A stretch of 10,920 nt of DNA, taken from assembly GCA_946482625.1 (NCBI GenBank), contig CAMLSH010000080.1:1-10920 (forward strand), given 5' to 3'. Positions 1 through 5,317 of this stretch are shown piece after piece; within the stretch, counting starts at the first letter, position 1, and every line of letters starts with the position of its first letter. The notes beneath the pieces were generated by a model, which saw only the letters and a list, made by a program, of their open reading frames with translations, searched no databases and was not told where the DNA came from. Position numbers and translations under genes: made by a program. This DNA is from an uncultured Opitutaceae bacterium (GTDB taxonomy: Bacteria > Verrucomicrobiota > Verrucomicrobiae > Opitutales > Opitutaceae).

Positions 1-39
1 GTGCGGAAGAATTTCGCGGGGGGGAGCGACGACAAACGC

Positions 40-432
40 TTATGGGCTGAGGGCGGCGTGTACGGGCACGGTACGCGTGGCGTCGGTTTTCGAGGACGCG
101 GAAAAGGGAAATGTCAGGACGTTGGAGGCAGCGGGGACAGGATTGATCCACGCGGTGGGCCGGGACGGAAGTTCGGAGCCGGGGGATTTTTTCAGCCGAA
201 CGATGCCGTGGGTGACAGGAAGGCTGGTCAGGGAGGTGTACGTTTCCAGCAATTGGATCGAGGCGAGCTTCCGCCACCGTTGAATGCCGCCGGGGGCGGG
301 CTCGTCTTGCTCAAGCCGGACGTAGTGACCGGACGGCGTGACCTCGGCAATGCGTGTGCGGTGGAAGTTCTCCCCGTCCGTCGTGACGAGCACGAGGCAG
401 CCTTTCAAAGCGTGAGCCGGGCTGTCGGGCAT
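40..432 (-). CDS. Small uncharacterised protein, last visible gene of the two-component operon
   Basis: A 130-residue protein I do not recognise. Residues about 10-65 alternate hydrophobic and polar positions and look like a small beta-barrel of SH3/Tudor type: LVLVTTDG, then RIAEVTPSGHYVRLEQ, then WRKLASIQLLETY. The fold is inference only. The rest (about 66-130) is rich in Ser, Thr and Pro and is probably disordered. There is no signal peptide, membrane segment or cysteine cluster. The ATG lies 9 bp downstream of the stop of the receiver-domain gene on the same strand, so the two are very likely co-transcribed and the protein may belong to the same signalling route. No Shine-Dalgarno sequence is visible. 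A long antisense reading frame covers the same bases, but operon spacing and the ordered N-terminal half favour this strand. Confidence 0.6.
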   Translation of the reverse strand: MPDSPAHALKGCLVLVTTDGENFHRTRIAEVTPSGHYVRLEQDEPAPGGIQRWRKLASIQLLETYTSLTSLPVTHGIVRLKKSPGSELPSRPTAWINPVPAASNVLTFPFSASSKTDATRTVPVHAALSP

Positions 433-441
433 GGGAGCGAA

Positions 442-972
442 TTACAAGGCGGTGAGTCCAGCCGTGGCGGTATCGCGCTCCTGCGGGCTCTCGTAGCCGT
501 AGGCATGGGCGTGACGGATGACACAGCCGGAGAGAAAAACTTTTCCCGCGAAGACCGCTTCGATGGCGTCGCGCAGGTCGGAAATCATGTTGTCTTTGAC
601 CACGTACGCCATCGCGCCGACCTCGAACCCGGCGCGGGCTGTTTCGTAGTCGTCGTCGCTGGTCAAGAGGATGACACGGGAGCCGGCGTGGCGACGCAGG
701 ATCTCGCGGGTGGCCTGCAAGCCGTTCATGCGCGGCATGTGAATGTCGGTGATGACGAGGTCGTGCGGAGTGTTCGCCGCGCTCGCGACGAGCGCCTCGC
801 CGTCGGCCACCGCGTCGACGATCTCGCAACCCTCACGGGTCAACAGAAGCCGGACGCAATGACGCATGAATTCATTGTCGTCTGCCACCAAAATCCGAAT
901 ACGTTGCGGAGCGTTTCCACCATGCCGGCCCGCTGTGAACGCATCCCCATCCCGCTGTGTGTTTCGTTTCAT
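442..972 (-). CDS. Stand-alone response-regulator receiver domain protein without output domain
   Basis: A CheY-like receiver of 176 residues from the ATG at 970-972; a GTG three codons upstream (979-981) is the alternative start. After about 23 polar residues the REC fold begins with IRILVADDNE. The acidic pair is D31/D32, the phospho-acceptor is D76 in DLVITDIHMPRMNG, the switch Thr is T104 in ILLTSDDD, and the conserved Lys is K126 in AYVVKD. The wording is that of NarL/FixJ-type receivers, yet the protein stops about 25 residues after the last REC helix, where a LuxR-type DNA-binding domain would normally follow. No such domain appears in another frame downstream. It lies 48 bp downstream of the full-length regulator gene and is probably co-transcribed. 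It could act as a phosphate sink, phosphorelay intermediate or protein-protein regulator; which one is inference. Confidence 0.88.
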   Translation of the reverse strand: MKRNTQRDGDAFTAGRHGGNAPQRIRILVADDNEFMRHCVRLLLTREGCEIVDAVADGEALVASAANTPHDLVITDIHMPRMNGLQATREILRRHAGSRVILLTSDDDYETARAGFEVGAMAYVVKDNMISDLRDAIEAVFAGKVFLSGCVIRHAHAYGYESPQERDTATAGLTAL

Positions 973-1000
973 GACGCACACAGTTTATGACGCGTGCGTC
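972..1000. repeat. TGACGC repeats between the two regulator genes
   Basis: TGACGC occurs at 972-977 and again at 988-993, 16 bp apart. The second copy forms a dyad with GCGTC at 996-1000 around a 2-bp centre (GACGC-GT-GCGTC). The cluster fills the short gap upstream of the stand-alone receiver gene and touches its start codon. It could be an operator for a secondary promoter or a weak RNA hairpin. No clear -10 box accompanies it. Confidence 0.3.
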
Positions 1001-1020
1001 TAGGTGTGAATGCGCACAAG

Positions 1021-1740
1021 TCACAGGCGGTGATTGGCAAAAATACGGAGACTGCCGGATGCGGATGCATGCGCGGGTGCGGTCGTCGATGTCGAGGGGT
1101 GCGTGGCGAGGATATGCGTGCGCAGACCGTATTGGATGAGCTCGGCGAGGGTGCGCAGGCCGAGGTGTTCCATCATCTGGTATTTATGGGCCTCGGCGGT
1201 GCGTTTGGAAATGTCGAGCGCGGCGGCGACCTCTTTCATGGTGAGGCCTTGTGCGATCAAGCGGAGCACTTCGGCTTGGCGCGGGGTGATCGCGGGACGG
1301 GAGAGGGCGTCGTGCGAAGACGAGTGTAGGCAGACCCCGAGCATCTCTTTTGAAATGCGAGGAGTGATGTACACGCGGCCGGCGAGGACTTCTTTGATAG
1401 CGGCGAGCAGTTCGGTGACCGCGGAGTGTTTCAGGATGTAACCGGCGGCGCCGGCGCGAAAAACGCTCACGGCGGTATCCATGTCTGCGAGCATGGTGAG
1501 GTAGATGACTTTGGGCGTGATGCCTTCGCGTTTGAGCTGGGCGATGGCGTCAGGGCCGGTGAGGCCGGGCATGTCGATATCCGTGACAATAAGATCGGGC
1601 CGGGTCTGACGACCCAGCGCAAGGAGTTCGCGGCCATCGGCGGCCATGCCGGCGAGATTGTAGTCGGGAGCGAGCAGCTGGCGAAGGCCTTCCAGAAGGA
1701 TCTGGTGATCGTCGGCGATGAGAACGTGCGGGCGCTTCAT
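1021..1740 (-). CDS. NarL/LuxR-family DNA-binding response regulator
   Basis: A 239-residue transcription regulator with a complete two-domain layout. The receiver spans about 5-122: acidic pair D10/D11, phospho-acceptor D54 in DLIVTDIDMPGL, switch T82, and K104 in GYILKHS. A short linker leads to a LuxR-type helix-turn-helix at about 150-207 (ITPRQAEVLRLIAQGL, then KEVAAALDISKRTAEAHKYQMMEHL). The last 30 residues are a Ser/Thr/Ala-rich tail beyond the usual NarL length. Its ATG overlaps the last 4 bases of the histidine kinase gene (ATGA type), so translation is coupled and the two are almost certainly cognate partners. In this family phosphorylation of the aspartate releases the DNA-binding domain to dimerise on inverted heptamer-like sites. 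The dyad upstream of the operon is a candidate target. No Shine-Dalgarno sequence is seen. Confidence 0.93.
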   Translation of the reverse strand: MKRPHVLIADDHQILLEGLRQLLAPDYNLAGMAADGRELLALGRQTRPDLIVTDIDMPGLTGPDAIAQLKREGITPKVIYLTMLADMDTAVSVFRAGAAGYILKHSAVTELLAAIKEVLAGRVYITPRISKEMLGVCLHSSSHDALSRPAITPRQAEVLRLIAQGLTMKEVAAALDISKRTAEAHKYQMMEHLGLRTLAELIQYGLRTHILATHPSTSTTAPAHASASGSLRIFANHRL

Positions 1741-2780
1741 GGGCTTGTAGGGTGAATGGGGATACGAACGGTGAGGGCGGTGCCGTGGCCGCGGGCGCCT
1801 TCGATGGAGAGCCGGCCGTTGAGGAGCCGGACGCGTTCGTCGATGCTGGTGAGGCCGAGGCCTTTTTTGGCGGAGGCGTTGTCGCGGGTGAAGCCGATGC
1901 CGTTATCCTCGATGAGCAGGTGCAATTGGTGGGGCGTGAAGGTCAGTTTGATGTGAACCGTCGTGGCGTGGGCATGGCGCTCGATGTTGCGCAACGCCTC
2001 CTGGACGATCCGGTAGGTGGCGATGGCGATGAGGTCGGAGGGAGGCTCGGGAGGATTTTGGATATCTGCGACGAGACGGAGGCCGGACCATTCGCAGAAA
2101 TCGGCGGCGAATGTGCGAAGGGCTTGGGCGAGTCCGAAACGTTCGAGCAGGGCGGGATGGAGTTCGTGGGAGACCATGCGGATGGCATCACCAAGCTCCA
2201 CCGCGTCGGTCTCGAGCGCTTGCAGGCGCTCTTTGAGCACGGTGGGATCTTTATCGAGGTGTTGCTTGAGGTTGCCGATGGCGAGGGCGTGGGCGGCCAG
2301 ACGCTGGCCGAGGTCATCATGCAATTCACGGGCGATTTTTTTGCGCTCGTCTTCCTGTGCGCGCATGAGGCGACAAGTGAGATCGCCGATCTGAGCGCGG
2401 CTGACAGTCAGAGCGACAGACGCGTTTTTACCGCCGCCGGGCCGAACAGTGACCTCGGGTTCCCAGAGAAGCGTAAGGCCGCCGGCGTTTTTCAACGGCG
2501 TGACCAGCAGCCCAATCTCGGAGGGCGGGCGCGGTGATTCGTATCCGCCGGCCGGCGACGAGTGATCGTTCCAGGCGATGACTATCCCGCAGGGATCGAG
2601 CAAGGCGGCGCGGCCTGGCAGCAAGGCGACAAGTTCGCGGGCCCGGGTCCTCGTGAGGGCGGGTATCTCGCCCGGGTCGTCGTCGGAGCCCGGCTGCTGG
2701 GGGGTGGCGCGGCGAGTGGATCGTTGCGAAGCGGATACGCGGTTTTGAGCAGTGCGCGGCTGCTGGATGGTCGGCTGCAT
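1737..2780 (-). CDS. Cytoplasmic sensor histidine kinase, NarX/DesK type (HisKA_3 + HATPase_c)
   Basis: A 347-residue kinase with no signal peptide or membrane segment, so it should sense a cytoplasmic cue or a partner. Residues 1-45 are polar low-complexity sequence. About 46-110 resembles a degenerate PAS domain (ALLPGRAALLDPCGIVIAW). The HisKA_3 dimerisation domain follows, with phospho-acceptor H154 in RKKIARELHDDLGQ. The HDxxxQ motif there (D155, Q159) is known in this family to support phosphatase as well as kinase activity. The HATPase_c domain has an N box around N265 (EALRNIERHA), the G1 box DNGIGF (292-297) and the G2 box GLGLTSI (307-313), all intact. The start is supported by a GGGAG ribosome-binding site 6 bases upstream. 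The stop overlaps the start of the downstream response regulator, its likely substrate. The stimulus cannot be told from sequence. Confidence 0.93.
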   Translation of the reverse strand: MQPTIQQPRTAQNRVSASQRSTRRATPQQPGSDDDPGEIPALTRTRARELVALLPGRAALLDPCGIVIAWNDHSSPAGGYESPRPPSEIGLLVTPLKNAGGLTLLWEPEVTVRPGGGKNASVALTVSRAQIGDLTCRLMRAQEDERKKIARELHDDLGQRLAAHALAIGNLKQHLDKDPTVLKERLQALETDAVELGDAIRMVSHELHPALLERFGLAQALRTFAADFCEWSGLRLVADIQNPPEPPSDLIAIATYRIVQEALRNIERHAHATTVHIKLTFTPHQLHLLIEDNGIGFTRDNASAKKGLGLTSIDERVRLLNGRLSIEGARGHGTALTVRIPIHPTSP

Positions 2781-2786
2781 GATAAT

Positions 2787-2791
2787 CTCCC
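2787..2791 (-). promoter_or_regulatory. Shine-Dalgarno site of the histidine kinase gene
   Basis: On the minus strand GGGAG (within CCCGGGAGATTATC) precedes the ATG at 2778-2780 with a 6-base gap. It is the only well-placed Shine-Dalgarno sequence in the window and it fixes the kinase start. Confidence 0.6.
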
Positions 2792-2846
2792 GGGTTGAAG
2801 TGGCTGGATTGAAGGACGCGACCGAGCGTACTTTTTTTACAACGGT

Positions 2847-2891
2847 TTTATACTATCGCCGTTTTCCCTGTCGGGACATCCGTACATGTCC
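2847..2891 (-). promoter_or_regulatory. Candidate activator-dependent promoter and operator of the two-component operon
   Basis: On the minus strand TATAAA (2852-2847) or the overlapping TAGTAT (2855-2850) can serve as -10 box, giving a leader of about 60 bases before the kinase ATG. No recognisable -35 box lies at the right distance. Instead a perfect dyad GGACAT-N6-ATGTCC occupies 2874-2891, centred roughly 42 bases upstream of the predicted start. A further TGTC-GG-GACA inverted pair (2869-2878) overlaps it. A second inverted pair, AACGG/CCGTT (2841-2845 and 2859-2863), flanks the -10. The layout is that of a class II activator site, and the operon's own NarL-type regulator is the obvious candidate. 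That link is inference. Confidence 0.4.
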
Positions 2892-3028
2892 TGATTTTTG
2901 ATGGGGAGAAGTACACAGACGCGAGGGTTGGCGGGCCCGGTTTCCGCGGCAGTTTCTCTTTCGTTGGCGACTGGAGCGTCGGTCGGAGGCGGTGGGCATG
3001 CGGTTTTTTCCTACCGGGAAAACGGGCA

Positions 3029-3055
3029 TTGACAGAGGTGGTGGCGTCTGAGAAT
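3029..3055 (+). promoter_or_regulatory. Possible sigma-70 promoter of rplI
   Basis: A perfect TTGACA lies at 3029-3034. The best -10 match downstream is GAGAAT at 3050-3055 (four of six consensus bases), but the 15-bp spacer is short. A better -10-like box, TAAAAT at 3071-3076, has no matching -35. A start near 3062 or 3083 would give an rplI leader of about 100-120 bases, without a Shine-Dalgarno sequence at its end. Confidence 0.3.
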
Positions 3056-3183
3056 CCACTCCGCTTCGCGTAAAATTTTCACCACATCTGAACCACGACT
3101 CTGTGCCCGTAAGCCCCGGCCTCCGGCGCCTGTCAGCGGACTTCATTTTACAACTCAAACACCAACCCAAACTCGTTCACACC

Positions 3184-3732
3184 ATGGCACACAGCGAAAT
3201 TTTGCTGCTTAAACCCGTCGAAGGCCTCGGCGCCGAAGGCGATCAGGTCAAAGTCCGCGCCGGCTACGCCCGCAACTTCCTCCTTCCCCGCAAGATCGCG
3301 GCTCCGGTCACCCTCGCCAACCGCAAGCAGGTCGAGTCGCTGAAGAAGCGTCGCGCCGAGCGCGAATCGCAGGAGATCCAAGGTGCACAGGAACTCGCGA
3401 AGAAGTTGGAGAAGACCAGCATCGCGTTCGCCGTGAAAACGGGCGAAGGCGGCAAGATGTTCGGCGCGATCACCGCGAACGATCTTCACGAGAAGCTCGT
3501 CCAGGCCGGTATCGAGATCGAGAAGAAGAAGATCCTTCTCCACACGCCGGTGAAGACCCTCGGCAAGCACGAGGTGAAGATCAAGCTGCACGCCGACATC
3601 TCGGTGGACATCAGCTTCGATGTCGTTTCGGAGAACCCGATCGTGCCAACCGCTGAAGAGGCCGCTGCCGCTGCTGCCCCCGCCAAGACCGAGAAGAAGT
3701 CCTATCGCAAGAAGTCCGAGAAAGCTGAGTAA
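3184..3732 (+). CDS. rplI: 50S ribosomal protein L9
   Basis: L9 binds 23S rRNA near the base of the L1 stalk through its N-terminal domain and helps keep the reading frame. The 182-residue protein carries the L9 signature at about 14-41 (GLGAEGDQVKVRAGYARN, then LLP). The long connecting helix is at about 46-78 (KKRRAERESQEIQGAQELAKKL), and the C-terminal domain at about 80-150 contains KMFGAITANDL. The usual length is near 150, so residues 152-182 are an extra tail: an Ala-rich run followed by Lys-rich KKSYRKKSEKAE. The ATG at 3184 was chosen because L9 proteins begin just before ILLLKPVEGLG; an in-frame GTG at 3103 would add 27 unrelated residues. The gene has its own terminator, which separates it from dnaB. 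No Shine-Dalgarno sequence is visible. Confidence 0.97.
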   Translation: MAHSEILLLKPVEGLGAEGDQVKVRAGYARNFLLPRKIAAPVTLANRKQVESLKKRRAERESQEIQGAQELAKKLEKTSIAFAVKTGEGGKMFGAITANDLHEKLVQAGIEIEKKKILLHTPVKTLGKHEVKIKLHADISVDISFDVVSENPIVPTAEEAAAAAAPAKTEKKSYRKKSEKAE

Positions 3733-3762
3733 GCTTTCCCGATTTCATTCGCGCCATTTCGA

Positions 3763-3794
3763 GCCGCGCCTGCTTAGGGCGCGGCCTTTTTTTT
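3763..3794 (+). terminator. Intrinsic terminator after rplI
   Basis: Perfect 8-bp stem GCCGCGCC (3763-3770) / GGCGCGGC (3778-3785) with a 7-base loop, followed after one C by eight T residues (3787-3794). It lies 31 bases after the rplI stop and 107 bases before dnaB, so dnaB should have its own promoter or depend on readthrough. Confidence 0.93.
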
Positions 3795-3901
3795 CACCGA
3801 GCAAAGGGTTCCGGCCGCTGGGAATTTCCTGTGAGCAAGAAAGATCAACCTTTCATTGCAATTCGTACCTCAGTCCCTTCGCTCCACCGCCTGATTTTCC
3901 G

Positions 3902-5317
3902 ATGGCTGAAGACTCGCCCCGATTTAAACGACGCTCCCGCGACAACGATGCTTCCGCTGACGGAGCATCCATGCCCGGCATGATCGGGCGCTCGCCTCCG
4001 CATAGCATCGAAGCGGAGGAGTATCTGCTCTCGTGCTGCCTGATCGACGGCAATGACACCATCGCCCGCTGCCTTGAGGGCAAACTGGCGGCCTCCGCCT
4101 TCTACGCTCCGGCCAATCGCATCATCTACGACAAGCTCGTCGATCTTTACAACCGCGGCGCACCGATCGACCTCGCGGTTCTGTCGGAGGACTTGAAGAC
4201 CACGCAGCAGCTCGATCAGGTGGGCGGCTACGCGTATCTCACGCAGATCAGCGGGCGCATTCCGACGACCGCGCAGGCACCGTATTTCATCGAGAAGATC
4301 CGCGAACTTTTCCTGTTGCGCGAGTTGATCAAGGTCGCGTCCACGGCGGTGGAAAACTGCTACAATTACCAAGGCGGTCTTGAGGAGTTCATCGACAAGA
4401 CCGAGCAGGAGCTTTTCGCCGTCACCCAGGATCGTATCTCAGACGCCGCCAAGTCGATGAAAGGCCCCGTCACCGAGGCGATGAGCGTCATCACGAAGAT
4501 GATGATGAAGAAGGGCGAACTCACCGGCGTGAGTTCGGGCTTCAAAGATCTCGATGAATTCACCTTCGGGTTTCAGCGCCAGGAAATGATCATCCTCGCG
4601 GCGCGTCCTTCGATGGGAAAAACCTCGCTCGCGCTCAATTTCGCGGAGGCCGCGGCCATGCCGAAGCGCGGTCCGGGAGTCACGGTCTTGGTGTTCAGTC
4701 TCGAAATGAGCGCGGCCCAGCTCGCGTTGCGTATGCTTTGCTCGCGCGCCCGCGTGAACATGAAGCTCCTCCGCGACGGTTTGCTTTCGAAGCACGGCGA
4801 CGAACAGCAGCGCCTTTTGCAGGCAGCGGACGAATTCACGAAGTCGCCCATCTATTTGGATGACTCCAGCCATCTCACGATCATGGAACTGAGGGCAAAG
4901 GCGCGGCGCCTCCATGCGCGTTCGCCGCTCGGCTTCGTGGTGGTGGACTACCTTCAGTTGCTTGCCCCGACCGACTCGAAAACGCCTCGCGAGCAGCAGG
5001 TCGCCGAAATCTCGCGCGGACTTAAAGCACTCGCGAAGGAACTCAACGTGCCCGTGCTTGTATTAAGTCAGCTGAACCGCTCTGCCGAAAAAGAGAACCG
5101 CACACCGAAACTTTCGGACCTGCGCGAATCCGGATCGATCGAGCAAGACGCTGACGTTGTCCTCATGCTGGCCCGCCCCAAAGACGCAGACGAAAAATTC
5201 CAAGTAGCCTCCGACTCCGCCGAGTTAATAGTTGCAAAGCAACGAAACGGACCGGTAGGAGAACTCAAACTTACCTTCCTCCGAGACATTACCCGCTTTG
5301 AAAACTTCACTCAGTAG
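3902..5317 (+). CDS. dnaB: Replicative DNA helicase DnaB
   Basis: The hexameric helicase that unwinds DNA at the replication fork and recruits primase. The 471-residue protein starts with about 30 polar residues. The DnaB N-terminal domain follows (32-140), opening with the family motif PPHSIEAEEYLL. A linker leads to the RecA-like ATPase domain (about 205-471). Walker A is ARPSMGKT (234-241), followed by FSLEMS (265-270). Walker B is FVVVDYLQLL with D349. Further motifs are LSQLNR (388-393), DLRESGSIEQDADVV (407-420) and AKQRNG (445-450), which supplies the K446/R448 arginine-finger region. There is no intein. The ATG at 3902 matches the usual family N-terminus; the frame stays open upstream, but that part overlaps rplI and its terminator. 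The last codons overlap bamA by 20 bp. The 3' end uses A-ending codons (TTA, ATA, CGA, GGA, GTA) more than the rest of the gene. Confidence 0.96.
   Translation: MAEDSPRFKRRSRDNDASADGASMPGMIGRSPPHSIEAEEYLLSCCLIDGNDTIARCLEGKLAASAFYAPANRIIYDKLVDLYNRGAPIDLAVLSEDLKTTQQLDQVGGYAYLTQISGRIPTTAQAPYFIEKIRELFLLRELIKVASTAVENCYNYQGGLEEFIDKTEQELFAVTQDRISDAAKSMKGPVTEAMSVITKMMMKKGELTGVSSGFKDLDEFTFGFQRQEMIILAARPSMGKTSLALNFAEAAAMPKRGPGVTVLVFSLEMSAAQLALRMLCSRARVNMKLLRDGLLSKHGDEQQRLLQAADEFTKSPIYLDDSSHLTIMELRAKARRLHARSPLGFVVVDYLQLLAPTDSKTPREQQVAEISRGLKALAKELNVPVLVLSQLNRSAEKENRTPKLSDLRESGSIEQDADVVLMLARPKDADEKFQVASDSAELIVAKQRNGPVGELKLTFLRDITRFENFTQ

Larger units (their letters stand above)
2781..3183. other. Divergent intergenic region between the signalling operon and rplI
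   Basis: About 400 bases with no credible gene. The left third holds the ribosome-binding site and candidate promoter/operator of the minus-strand operon. The middle (about 2900-3000) is GC-rich with no clear feature. A short TTTTCC-N5-GGAAAA inverted repeat lies at 3006-3022. The right third holds a possible rplI promoter and a leader of roughly 120 bases. rpsF, ssb and rpsR, often found upstream of rplI in other bacteria, are absent here. Confidence 0.6.

Noticed and set aside
1..990. Long plus-strand open frame of 329 codons antisense to the receiver and small hypothetical genes
   Set aside because: Its translation is Gly/Arg/Val-rich without a recognisable fold, and the opposite strand encodes a clear receiver domain over most of it. 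It is a high-GC shadow.
1752..2537. Plus-strand open frame of 261 codons within the histidine kinase gene
   Set aside because: The minus strand has complete kinase motifs there; the plus frame is an antisense shadow.
2853..3170. Minus-strand open frame of 105 codons in the intergenic region
   Set aside because: Arg/Ser/Pro-rich translation without domain pattern, no ribosome-binding site, and it covers the candidate promoters of both flanking units.
3103..3183. 27-codon upstream extension of rplI from a GTG
   Set aside because: L9 proteins start directly before the ILLLKPVEGLG strand; the extension has no family similarity.
3620..3901. In-frame upstream extension of dnaB
   Set aside because: It runs through the rplI 3' end and its intrinsic terminator; family N-termini fit the ATG at 3902.
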